Shown: one piece after another, positions 14,967-22,892 of the stretch
Layout: each line of letters starts with the position of its first letter
How positions within the stretch are numbered: position 1 is the first letter of the stretch
Source of the DNA: Lentisphaerota bacterium
GTDB taxonomy: Bacteria > Verrucomicrobiota > Kiritimatiellia > UBA8416 > JAFGIZ01
Direction: 5' to 3'
DNA length: 26,588 nt
Assembly: GCA_016929365.1 (NCBI GenBank)
Contig: JAFGIZ010000271.1
Coordinates: 1-26,588 of the forward strand
Notes under the pieces: generated by a model
Told to the model about the DNA's origin: nothing
The model's input: the letters and a program-made list of their open reading frames with translations, nothing else
The model's database searches: none
Position numbers and translations under genes: made by a program

Positions 14967-15994
14967 ACCTGCACGTCCACATCGGCCATCCGTCCGACGT
15001 CCATTTCTTCAAGCATGCCGTCGCGGCCTGGCGGGAACGCGGGCACGCGGTGCACGTCACCACGCGCGACATCCCGGTCGCGCGCCGGCTGCTGGAAGCC
15101 CGCGGACTGCCCTACGCCGTGGTCGGCCGCAAGTGCACCGGCGCGGCCGGCCTGGGACTCGAACTGGCGCGCCACACGGCCTATCTCGCGCCGCGGCTGC
15201 GCCGCTGGCGCGCGGACGCATCACTCTCGTTCGGCGGGACCTTCACGGTATACGCCGCGCGGCTGGCGGGCTGCCGGGGCGTCGTGTTCAACGACACCGA
15301 GATCGCCCGCCTGCAGAACCGGATCACGTATCCCTTCGCGCATGTCATCGTAACGCCGCGCGTTTATCCCGACGACCTGGGCCGGAAACACGTGCGGTTT
15401 AACGGGTTCAAGGAACTGGCGTACCTGCATCCCGCGGTCTTCGCGCCGTCGGCAGAGGTGCCGGCCCGCTACGGCCTGTCGGCCGACCGTCCGTACAGCG
15501 TGGTGCGTTTCATTTCCTGGGAGGCGTCCCACGATTTCGGGGTGCGCGGGACGTCACAGGAGGAAAAGCAGCGGCTGGTCGACCGGCTGCGCGGGGCCGG
15601 TGACGTGCTGGTGGTGCCGGAAGGCCCTGCGCCGGCGGCGTTCGCGGCGCTGTGCCGCCCCTGCGATCCGGACGACTTCCATACGCTGCTCTATTACGCG
15701 CGCGCGGTGGTCAGCGAAGGCGCGAGCACGGCGTCGGAAGCCTGCGTGCTGGGCACCCCGGCACTGTACGTGAACCCGATCGGCCGGTCCTATCTCGACG
15801 CCATGGCCGCGACGGGTCTTGTCCGCCGCGCCCGGCCGGGCGACGATCTGGAGGCGGCCCTGGCGGACGTGCTGGCCGCCGCCGCCGACCCGGCGGCCTG
15901 CCGGGCGAAGGCCGCCGCGTTCGTCGCCGGGTACGAAGATGTGACGGAGTTTATCGTGCGCTTTATCGAGAACCGGGACTACATCTCGATATAG
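14963..15994 (+). CDS. DUF354-family protein (GT-B / UDP-GlcNAc 2-epimerase-like fold)
   Basis: 343 residues from a GTG overlapping the previous stop. VNLHVHIGHPSDVHFFKHAV, the FGGTFTVYAARLAG segment, FNDTEIARLQNRITYPFA and EGASTASEACVLGTPALYVN match the DUF354 pattern, whose members look like GT-B glycosyltransferases or UDP-GlcNAc 2-epimerases. The substrate is not known. No membrane segment is seen. It ends the plus-strand run, and its last 16 bases overlap the convergent GT-C-like gene, again without room for a terminator. Confidence 0.85.
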   Translation: MNLHVHIGHPSDVHFFKHAVAAWRERGHAVHVTTRDIPVARRLLEARGLPYAVVGRKCTGAAGLGLELARHTAYLAPRLRRWRADASLSFGGTFTVYAARLAGCRGVVFNDTEIARLQNRITYPFAHVIVTPRVYPDDLGRKHVRFNGFKELAYLHPAVFAPSAEVPARYGLSADRPYSVVRFISWEASHDFGVRGTSQEEKQRLVDRLRGAGDVLVVPEGPAPAAFAALCRPCDPDDFHTLLYYARAVVSEGASTASEACVLGTPALYVNPIGRSYLDAMAATGLVRRARPGDDLEAALADVLAAAADPAACRAKAAAFVAGYEDVTEFIVRFIENRDYISI

Positions 15995-17847
15995 TCGAAG
16001 CGGTAGAGCGTCTTGTTCCGGAGCGGCACGGCGCCCGCGGGCTCGAGCCAGAGCTGTTCCCGGAAGCGGCGCAGGTAGCCCCGGTACGGGAAGCGCTCGC
16101 CCTCGACCGAGGAGATCACGAGTCCGACCCGGTCGATCTCGTGGGCGCGGATGCGGCGGCGCAGGTCGACCAGGTCGTAAAACCAGAAGCCGTAGGCGCG
16201 GCGGTCCGGCCCGGGGCGCAGAAGCGCCTGCTTCGGCACCCACGGCTTGAGGCGGTCCTGCCATTCCGGCGTGGGCGGCCGCTGGCCGGTGTAGAAATCG
16301 ATGAGATGTTTCCAGCCGGGGTCGTTGACCCAGAAGCGCGCCCGGGGGCCGAAGGCGGCGATGACCCGCCGGCATTCGCGGTTCGTCCCGAAAAGCCGCC
16401 AGTTGCGCACCTGCCCGAGCGGATGCGTCCAGGTGTGCCAGAGCGACACCGCCAGCGTGAGCAGGGCGAACAGATAGACGGCCGCCCGCGCGCGGGCGCC
16501 GCCGTCCGCCGTCCGGTTCCGGCGATGCCGCTCCACGAAGGCCGCCGCGAGGGCGATGAGCATGATGTCGCTGACGACGATTTTCTTCCAGAGCCCGGTC
16601 TGCTCGAAGTAGAGGCTGAAGAGCGAATACGCGATGGTGGCCAGCAGCGTCCAGGCGGCGAAGCGGGGCCGGTCGAGCCCGTCCCGCAGAAAAAGCAGAA
16701 AGCACGCGATCAGGATCGGAAAGACCGGCAACATGTAGCGCGGGTAGGTGGCCATCAGCAAGAGGACGGCCAGGAATGCCCACAGCACCAGGCAAAGCGC
16801 CATGCGCCCGCCGTGCCCCTCGCGCCGCCAGCGCCGGAAGAGCACGACCGACATGACCAGGCCCGGCAGGGCGGCCGGACGCGGGATGCCGTCGAACGAG
16901 AAAAACGAAGGATAGAAAAGCTTGCCGAGATACGGCAGGAACGGCCGGAGCTGCGCCGCGCAGGCGGCCATGCGCCCGGGCTCCGCTTGTGCCGCCGCTT
17001 TGGCACCGGCCGGCACAATGGCGTTGATCGTCGTCCCCGTCCAGAGGTTGGTGGTGGCCACGGCGGTGCGGAAGCGCGAGACGGCGGTGTTGGTTGCCGG
17101 CGCGTCGACGCAGCCGAGGATCTTGGCCAGGAACATGTTGAGCGGAATCACGCCGGTGCAGAGCATGAGCACGGCGTAGACCGCCGCGGGCAGCACGGCC
17201 GCGATGCCCCGCGCCAGGACCTCGCCGGCCAGCATCCCCGCCGGACGGTCGCCCCGCCGCGCCCAGGCGTCGCAAAGAATCCACAGCCCGTAGCCCGGCA
17301 GGAGCATGAAGAACAGGTACTCCTTCGCGTCCAGGACGAGAAGCAGCAGCATCCCCATCACCCAGCGGTTGCGGCGGCGGAGCAGGCCGTCCAGGAAGAG
17401 CAGCACCGCAGCCAGCGCGGGGATATCGCGCGTGAAGGTCGGCATCAGCCGCACGAACTGGAAATTGCCGGCCAGCAGGCAGGCCCCCGCCAGCGCCCAG
17501 GCGCTCGAGCCGGTCACCCCGCGCAGCAGCCGGAAACAAAGCCACACCGCCAGGGCCGCCAGGCCCACGTTGACCAGCGTGGCGGCGTAGACCGATTTGC
17601 CGAACCCCAGGAAGAGCAGGGCGGCGGGCAGCTTGAACAGGAAACCGTGCACGCCGACCGCCTCGTTGCCGAACCAGCGGCCCTCGCGCAGGCAGTCGGC
17701 CATGATGGCCGTCTCGCGCAGGTAAAGCGTCTCGTCTTTGCGCGCGTCCCGCATCAGCGCCAGCCCGAGACCGAGCAGCAGCGTGCCCAGGACCAGGGCC
17801 GCCAGCCCGGCCCGGCACGCGCGGTGTTCCGAAAGCGAGCGGATCAT
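15979..17847 (-). CDS. GT39/ArnT-like (GT-C fold) membrane glycosyltransferase
   Basis: 622 residues. An N-terminal hydrophobic helix is followed by MRDARKDETLYLRETAIMAD, whose Asp38-Glu39 pair is the first-loop acidic motif expected of the catalytic base in GT-C enzymes. About ten further membrane segments follow to roughly residue 460, then a soluble C-terminal domain ending RFDYIEM. Members transfer a sugar from a polyprenyl-phosphate donor on the outer face of the inner membrane. ATG at 17847 overlaps the flippase stop by 4 bases (ATGA). It is the last gene of the long minus-strand run. Confidence 0.85.
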   Translation of the reverse strand: MIRSLSEHRACRAGLAALVLGTLLLGLGLALMRDARKDETLYLRETAIMADCLREGRWFGNEAVGVHGFLFKLPAALLFLGFGKSVYAATLVNVGLAALAVWLCFRLLRGVTGSSAWALAGACLLAGNFQFVRLMPTFTRDIPALAAVLLFLDGLLRRRNRWVMGMLLLLVLDAKEYLFFMLLPGYGLWILCDAWARRGDRPAGMLAGEVLARGIAAVLPAAVYAVLMLCTGVIPLNMFLAKILGCVDAPATNTAVSRFRTAVATTNLWTGTTINAIVPAGAKAAAQAEPGRMAACAAQLRPFLPYLGKLFYPSFFSFDGIPRPAALPGLVMSVVLFRRWRREGHGGRMALCLVLWAFLAVLLLMATYPRYMLPVFPILIACFLLFLRDGLDRPRFAAWTLLATIAYSLFSLYFEQTGLWKKIVVSDIMLIALAAAFVERHRRNRTADGGARARAAVYLFALLTLAVSLWHTWTHPLGQVRNWRLFGTNRECRRVIAAFGPRARFWVNDPGWKHLIDFYTGQRPPTPEWQDRLKPWVPKQALLRPGPDRRAYGFWFYDLVDLRRRIRAHEIDRVGLVISSVEGERFPYRGYLRRFREQLWLEPAGAVPLRNKTLYRFDYIEM

Positions 17848-19364
17848 GACGTGCGTTTCCTGAGCAGGGAGACGAGGAACGCGCGATCCCCGCCGGACAG
17901 GGCGCGGAAGCACACGAGCGGGACGTACACGGCCGCCAGCCCCGCGCCGGCCGCGAGGACGGCGGGAATGGAATCGAGAGTGAAGAACGCCTGGAGGGCC
18001 AGCCCCGCGAGGGCCGTGATCAGCGCCGCCATGACGCCCGGCAGCAGGCCGCCGAAGAAGGTGCGGCGCGGCCGCCGGAGTATCGCGGCGCAGTAGAGCG
18101 GGAGCACGAGGGTATTGCGGAGCGTGAGAGACAGTCCGGTGGCCAGGGCGACCCCGGCCATGCCGAGCGGGGTAAGGCGAAGCAGGACGACCGAAAGGAC
18201 CAGGTTGACAAGCCCGCCGGCGAGCGTGATCAGCGCCGTGGGGCGGACCTTGTTGAGCCCGTGCGTAATCGAGAACAGGTGACGCAGGGGAAAACTGAGG
18301 ATCAGCGGTCCGACCAGGAGCATCAGCAGCGGCGCGAAGACAACCCACGCCGGTCCCAGCCAGACGGTCAGGAGCGGACCCGCTAGGCCGCACAGCAGGC
18401 CCACGGGCAGTCCCAGCGCCAGGCCCATGAATCGCGTCGTGCGGCGGGCATAGGCGACGAGGGTGTCGATGTCTTCGCGGGCGATCCGCTCGTACGCGAT
18501 CGGCCAGAAGGTCTGGACCAGGGCCATGGTGAACAGTCCGAACAGAAAGCACAGTTGGGTCAGCGGCGCGTACCGGCCGCAGCGTTCCGCGCCCAGGAAC
18601 GCATTGATCAGGATGAGGTCAATATTGAAGTAGAGCAGGAAGCCGATCCGGTCCACGACCGACCAGAGGCTCATGACCGCCATGTCGCGGAAGGCGTGCC
18701 ACCGGATGCGGCTCGCGCCGATCCGCAGCGGCGGCCAGAGGTGCCGCGCCGTCCAGGCCAGCAGCAGGAGCACGGCGCCTTCCTTGGCCGCGATCGCCCA
18801 GCCGTAGTGTGCCAGCCGGGCAGGCAGGCGGGTGAAGGCCGCGACGAGGACGGCGACCTGCAGCGCCATGCCGAAGGCGCGGATGACATTGATGAGATCG
18901 AAGCGATGCCGGGCGAACGGCACGCTGAGAAAGGGGCTGTTGCACGCGTTAAGGCAGGAGGCGAGCACGAACAGAACGAGCAGCCGGCCGACATCCGCCC
19001 GGAACCCGGCCGGGGAGTCGAGCCAGACCGGAACATACGGCCGCGCGGCGACGGCGACGGCCAGCAGCAGGGCGGCGAGGGCAAACAGGGCGAAGAGTGC
19101 GGTGTTGAAATAGGCGTTGGCGCCGTCGGTATCGTCGCGGCCGAGCCGCAGGGCCATGAAACGGCAAATCGTCCAGGTGACGGCGAAGGTCAGCAGCGAG
19201 CCGTAGTTGACCACGGCCTGCAGCACGCCGATTTGCCCGTAGGCCGCGACGCCGAGGCGGCCGATCAGGTAGGGCACCTGCCAGACGCCGACCCCCGTTG
19301 CCGCGAGCAGGTACAGGACGTTGGCGGACACGTTCCGCAGCAGTCGGCGCTTCGCTTCGGGCAT
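17844..19364 (-). CDS. Wzx-like polysaccharide flippase (MOP superfamily)
   Basis: 506 residues, nearly all hydrophobic, with about 12-14 membrane helices. The N-terminal NVSANVLYLLAATGVGVWQV and LIGRLGVAAYGQIGVLQAV carry the (L/I)GxxxYG(x) pattern of Wzx/RfbX O-unit flippases. FNIDLILINAFLGAERCGRY matches the second-repeat region of the family. It would move the lipid-linked glycan made by the cytoplasmic transferases across the inner membrane. A promoter of good quality sits directly upstream, 31 bases after the GT4-GT4 fusion gene, so the flippase may be expressed independently of the transferases. No Wzy partner was recognised in the window. Confidence 0.9.
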   Translation of the reverse strand: MPEAKRRLLRNVSANVLYLLAATGVGVWQVPYLIGRLGVAAYGQIGVLQAVVNYGSLLTFAVTWTICRFMALRLGRDDTDGANAYFNTALFALFALAALLLAVAVAARPYVPVWLDSPAGFRADVGRLLVLFVLASCLNACNSPFLSVPFARHRFDLINVIRAFGMALQVAVLVAAFTRLPARLAHYGWAIAAKEGAVLLLLAWTARHLWPPLRIGASRIRWHAFRDMAVMSLWSVVDRIGFLLYFNIDLILINAFLGAERCGRYAPLTQLCFLFGLFTMALVQTFWPIAYERIAREDIDTLVAYARRTTRFMGLALGLPVGLLCGLAGPLLTVWLGPAWVVFAPLLMLLVGPLILSFPLRHLFSITHGLNKVRPTALITLAGGLVNLVLSVVLLRLTPLGMAGVALATGLSLTLRNTLVLPLYCAAILRRPRRTFFGGLLPGVMAALITALAGLALQAFFTLDSIPAVLAAGAGLAAVYVPLVCFRALSGGDRAFLVSLLRKRTS

Positions 19365-19370
19365 GCGGAA

Positions 19371-19399
19371 AGTAGAAAGCGGAACGCCGCGGGTGTCAA
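19371..19399 (-). promoter_or_regulatory. Predicted internal promoter of the flippase gene, probably leaderless
   Basis: On the minus strand TTGACA (19399-19394, perfect -35), a 17-base spacer and TCTACT (19376-19371, 4 of 6). The -10 box ends 6 bases before the flippase ATG at 19364. The -35 box contains the TGA stop of the upstream fusion gene. Confidence 0.55.
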
Positions 19400-21762
19400 G
19401 GGGAGAGAACGGACCGGTAGAACGCGGCGGTGGTCTCGGCCACGGCGGCGAAGCCGAAGCGCCGCACGGCGTCCGCGCGGGCGGCCCGGGCGAAGCCGGC
19501 GCGGCGGTCGGGATCGCGGATCAGCTCCAGCAGGCGCACGGCGAAGCGGGTGGGGTCGGCCGCGTCTTCCAGAAAACCCGTTGCGCCGTCGCGGACAAGG
19601 TCCGCCATGCCGGTGTCCCGCGCCCCGACGGCCGGCACGCCGCAGGCGGCGGCTTCCGAACAGGAACGCGGCAGGGCGTCGGTGCGCGAAGGCGCGACGA
19701 GCAGGTCGGCCTGCCTGTAGACGTCGGGCATGCGCGCGTACGGCACGGGGCCCAGCAGGGTCACGCGACGGCGCCGGTCGGCGGGCAGGCCGGCGAGGGC
19801 GGTTTCCGGGGACTCGCCCCGGCCGGCGAAGACGAAGCGGGTTTCCGGCGCGCGGGCCCAGACGGCGGCCATGATCGCCGGCATGCGGTCGAAGCCCTTG
19901 ACCGCATCGAGGCGGCCGACGAACAGGACCGTGCACGGGCCGTCCGCGCCGCGGTCCGCCGGCCGGAACCGCTCCGTATCCACCGGGTTGGCGAGCAGGG
20001 CGGCTCGTGAGAGGTCGAGGCGGTAATGGGCCGCGTTTTCCCGGCGGGACGCGTTGCTCAAGACCGCCACGGCATCGGCGGAGCCGACACACGCGCGTTC
20101 CCGGCGGTAGACGGGAACGTGGAACCAGCGCAGGCGGCCCAGGGTCTTCAGGTAGAGGCTCGTGCCGCCGCGGATGCGGACCACGACCGGGGGACGGCGG
20201 CGGAGGCGCAATAGGTCGAACGCCTCCGCCGCGGCGTCGGGCGCCTCCACGATGTCGAGTGCCCGTCCGTCCGGGCCGGAAAGCCGTTCCGCGACGAGCC
20301 GGCTCCAGGCGCGGACGACGAGCACCGAGAACCCGGCCAGCCGGTCCGGCAACTCCGGCGCGGGGCGGAACGCCAGGCCGATCACGCGGACGTTCCCCTC
20401 CGTGACGCGGCGCGGTTCCGGGCCGGGCGCCTGGGTGAAGACGGTGACCCGGTGTCCCGCCTCGCCGAGCGCGCGCGCCAGCGCCGCCGTGGAGACGCCG
20501 ACGCCGCCGCACGGCACCCGCCAGGGATACTCGCGGGAAATCAGTCCGATGGCCAGGGCGGCGCGACCGCGCTGCACCGGGCCGCCGCGGCGCGGCGCGC
20601 GTAACGCCGGGCGGGCGCGCCGGTACGGGGGCCGGCCTTCCGCGAGGGCGTCGGTATAGGCGGCCAGGACGCGCGGCAGGGCGAAGGCGCCGGCCACGGC
20701 CCGGCGGGCGTTGCCGCCGAGCGCGGCGCGCAAGCCGGGCTCGTCGATGAGGCGCCGCAGCGCGGCGGCGAGGGCGGCGGGGTCGTTCGGGGGAACGAGG
20801 AGGCCGGTCCGGCCGTCGGCGATGAGCTCCCCGGGGCCGTAGGGGCAGCGGGTGGCGATGACGGGGGTCCCGCAAGCCATGGCTTCGATGAGCGCGTTGG
20901 GCGCGCCCTCCCAGTTGCTGCTCAGCACGAACGCGTCGGCGTTCCGGACGAAGGGGAAGGGGTTGGCCTGGAAGCCCAGCCAGCGGATACGGTCGGCGAT
21001 GCCGAGGCGGCGGGCGAGACGGCGGAGGCGTTTTTCGAGCGGGCCGCGCCCGAGGAGCCAGAGGAGCAGGTTTCGGGTTTCGGGTTTCAGGTTTCGGGAG
21101 GAGGGATCGGGGCGGCAGAGTGCCGCCAGGGCGCGAAAGAGGAGGGCCTGGTTTTTCTGGGGGTGGAGACGGCCGGCGTGGGCGATGACGAACGCGTCCG
21201 GCGGGCGCGCGACGGTCAGGGGGGCCTCCGCCTGTTCCCGGATGCGGTCGAGGTCGACGGGGTTCGGTATGGTTCGCGCCGTATCGGGAGGCAGCGTGAG
21301 ATATGCGACGTAGGCGCGGGTCAGCGCTTCCGAACAGCCCAGTACGAGGTCGGCGCGTTTCAGGACGCGCCGGGCCCAGAGTTTCTTGAAACCCGGCAGC
21401 GCGATGCCGGGCGGGTTCATGAAACGGCAGATCCAGCGCGGCCGGTGCCGGGAGCGCCCGAGTGCCGTGCCGGTGACAAGATTCGGATACTGCAGGAAGG
21501 ACAGCACGACGTCGGGCCGCAGGGCGTCCACCAGCCGGGCCGTACGCCGCACGGTGCGGACGAGATGCCAGGGGCGCGTCTTGCCCAGGACGTGGAGCGG
21601 CACATCGTCCGGCAGGGGATAGTCCGCGCGGCGGCGCCAGAGCGCGAGGTGCAGGTCGAACCGCTCGCGGTCGAGATGGCGCAGCAGGTTGGCGAACTCG
21701 CGCTCCGCCCCGCCGCCGGCGAGGTCGGACGTGATCATGAGCAGACGCAGGCGCGCGGTCAT
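19396..21762 (-). CDS. Two-domain GT4-GT4 glycosyltransferase fusion
   Basis: 788 residues, about twice the length of a single GT4. Domain 1 (about 1-370) has LLMITSDLAGGGAEREFANL, NPVDLDRI, AGRLHPQKNQALL and EX7E in WEGAPNALIEAMACGTP. A basic Arg/Pro linker (about 375-400) follows. Domain 2 (about 403-788) restarts with IGLISREYPWRVPCGGVGVS, then NPVDTERFRPADRG, FVGRLDAVKGFDRM and a DX7E variant in TDALPRSCSEAAACGVP. No stop or frameshift lies between them. Both domains look intact, so it could add two sugars in succession. A small in-frame insertion in domain 1 (residues 222-231) is encoded by a 7-bp tandem repeat. It is coupled by ATGA to the gene upstream and followed after 31 bases by the flippase. 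Confidence 0.88.
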   Translation of the reverse strand: MTARLRLLMITSDLAGGGAEREFANLLRHLDRERFDLHLALWRRRADYPLPDDVPLHVLGKTRPWHLVRTVRRTARLVDALRPDVVLSFLQYPNLVTGTALGRSRHRPRWICRFMNPPGIALPGFKKLWARRVLKRADLVLGCSEALTRAYVAYLTLPPDTARTIPNPVDLDRIREQAEAPLTVARPPDAFVIAHAGRLHPQKNQALLFRALAALCRPDPSSRNLKPETRNLLLWLLGRGPLEKRLRRLARRLGIADRIRWLGFQANPFPFVRNADAFVLSSNWEGAPNALIEAMACGTPVIATRCPYGPGELIADGRTGLLVPPNDPAALAAALRRLIDEPGLRAALGGNARRAVAGAFALPRVLAAYTDALAEGRPPYRRARPALRAPRRGGPVQRGRAALAIGLISREYPWRVPCGGVGVSTAALARALGEAGHRVTVFTQAPGPEPRRVTEGNVRVIGLAFRPAPELPDRLAGFSVLVVRAWSRLVAERLSGPDGRALDIVEAPDAAAEAFDLLRLRRRPPVVVRIRGGTSLYLKTLGRLRWFHVPVYRRERACVGSADAVAVLSNASRRENAAHYRLDLSRAALLANPVDTERFRPADRGADGPCTVLFVGRLDAVKGFDRMPAIMAAVWARAPETRFVFAGRGESPETALAGLPADRRRRVTLLGPVPYARMPDVYRQADLLVAPSRTDALPRSCSEAAACGVPAVGARDTGMADLVRDGATGFLEDAADPTRFAVRLLELIRDPDRRAGFARAARADAVRRFGFAAVAETTAAFYRSVLSP
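21069..21096. repeat. Four-copy 7-bp tandem repeat inside the GT4-GT4 gene
   Basis: Plus-strand units GGTTTCG, GGTTTCG, GGTTTCA, GGTTTCG, followed by GG. On the coding strand it encodes the low-complexity RNLKPETRN in a surface-loop position between a helix and the LLWLLGRGPLEKRL strand. Twenty-eight bases is not a multiple of three, so flanking bases complete the frame. Confidence 0.8.
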
Positions 21763-22892
21763 GGCCGTACGGGGTATCCCGGCTCCGCCGCGCCGGGCGC
21801 GGTGCCGTCCGGCAAGGGGGTGCCGGGCGCCGGGGCCAGTGACGCGAGCCAGCGGTCCCAGACGGCGGTGGCCTGTTCGTAGGAGAAGCGGCTGCGCTCT
21901 GCCAGCACGTTGGCGCGCAGCCTCCGGTAGAGCGCCCCGTCGTCAACGAGCCGTTCCAGGCAGGCGGCGAGCGCGTTTGCATCGTTCGCGGGAAAGAACA
22001 GCCCCGTCTCGTGGTCCCGTATATGATCGGGGATCGTGCCCACGGGGGTCGTGACGGGAACGGCGCCGCAGCACATGCCTTCCACGAGAGAAAACGGGAA
22101 CCCCTCCTGGCGCGAGGCCATCACGTTGATCCGGGCCCGTGAGAGAAAGCGCCCCACGTCGTGCGTAAACCCGGCGAAGGTCACGCGGCCGGCCATGCCG
22201 AGCCGGGCGGCCAGGCGGCGGAGCCGGCCTTCCTGCGGTCCGCGTCCGACCAGGCAGAGGGTTGCGTCGGGCCGTTTGGCGGCCAGGCGGGCAAAGGCGC
22301 GGAGAATCAGGTCCACGCGTTTGGCCGCCTTGAGTTTGCCGACGTAGACGCAGGTGTAGAGCGCCTGCGCGGGGTCGCCGACGGGAAAGCGGTCCAGGTC
22401 GATCGCGTGCGGCAGGACGGCGATGCGGTCCGCCGGCAGGCCGGCTGCGATCATTTCCTGCCGCATGGCCTCGCCCGTAGCGGTCAGAAACGCCGCGTCG
22501 CGGACGAGGGTGCGCAACAGGCGCCCTTTCCAGCCGCGCGTGTAGAGATACCAGTCGCTGCCGATGAACCCGAAGTGGACGGCCTTGCCGCAGCGGCGCG
22601 CGGCGCGCGCGGCAATCAGACCGTAGGGAAACGGATTGAACGATACGGCGGCGCGCACGTCCGGACGCCGGAGCAGGCTGTCGCAGAGGCGGCTCATGTG
22701 CAGCCAGCGCAGCGGTTTGAAACGGGGCACGATCCGGTACTCGGCCTTGGGAATGTGCGCGAACCGGCTGCGGCGGGACCGGACGATCCAGAGGCGCGAC
22801 ACGCGGGGATGCCGGGCCAGGGGCGTGAGGTGATGGCACACCTGCGAGTCTTCCAGCTCGAGGCAGGACAGGATTTCGACGGGACGGGTCAT
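21759..22892 (-). CDS. Glycosyltransferase family 4
   Basis: 377 residues starting MTRPVEILSCLELEDSQVCH. The acceptor domain has FGFIGSDWYLYTRG. The donor domain has LPHAIDLDRFP, YVGKLKAAKRVDLILRAFA, LVGRGPQEGRLRRLA and the EX7E motif in RQEGFPFSLVEGMCCGAVP. The start at 22892 overlaps the upstream stop by ATGA, and its own stop overlaps the fusion gene's ATG in the same way, giving a tightly coupled run of three genes. An open extension to 22997 is antisense-like and was dropped. Sugar and acceptor cannot be inferred. Confidence 0.9.
   Translation of the reverse strand: MTRPVEILSCLELEDSQVCHHLTPLARHPRVSRLWIVRSRRSRFAHIPKAEYRIVPRFKPLRWLHMSRLCDSLLRRPDVRAAVSFNPFPYGLIAARAARRCGKAVHFGFIGSDWYLYTRGWKGRLLRTLVRDAAFLTATGEAMRQEMIAAGLPADRIAVLPHAIDLDRFPVGDPAQALYTCVYVGKLKAAKRVDLILRAFARLAAKRPDATLCLVGRGPQEGRLRRLAARLGMAGRVTFAGFTHDVGRFLSRARINVMASRQEGFPFSLVEGMCCGAVPVTTPVGTIPDHIRDHETGLFFPANDANALAACLERLVDDGALYRRLRANVLAERSRFSYEQATAVWDRWLASLAPAPGTPLPDGTAPGAAEPGYPVRP

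Noticed and set aside
15652..18096. 814-codon plus-strand ORF opposite the GT-C-like gene
   Set aside because: Long open frames are common antisense to GC-rich membrane-protein genes. Its product is Arg/Gln/Glu/His-rich and resembles no family.
19265..21982. 905-codon minus-strand ORF in another frame over the GT4-GT4 gene
   Set aside because: Arg/Pro/Ala low-complexity product; the coding frame with GT4 motifs is 19396-21762.
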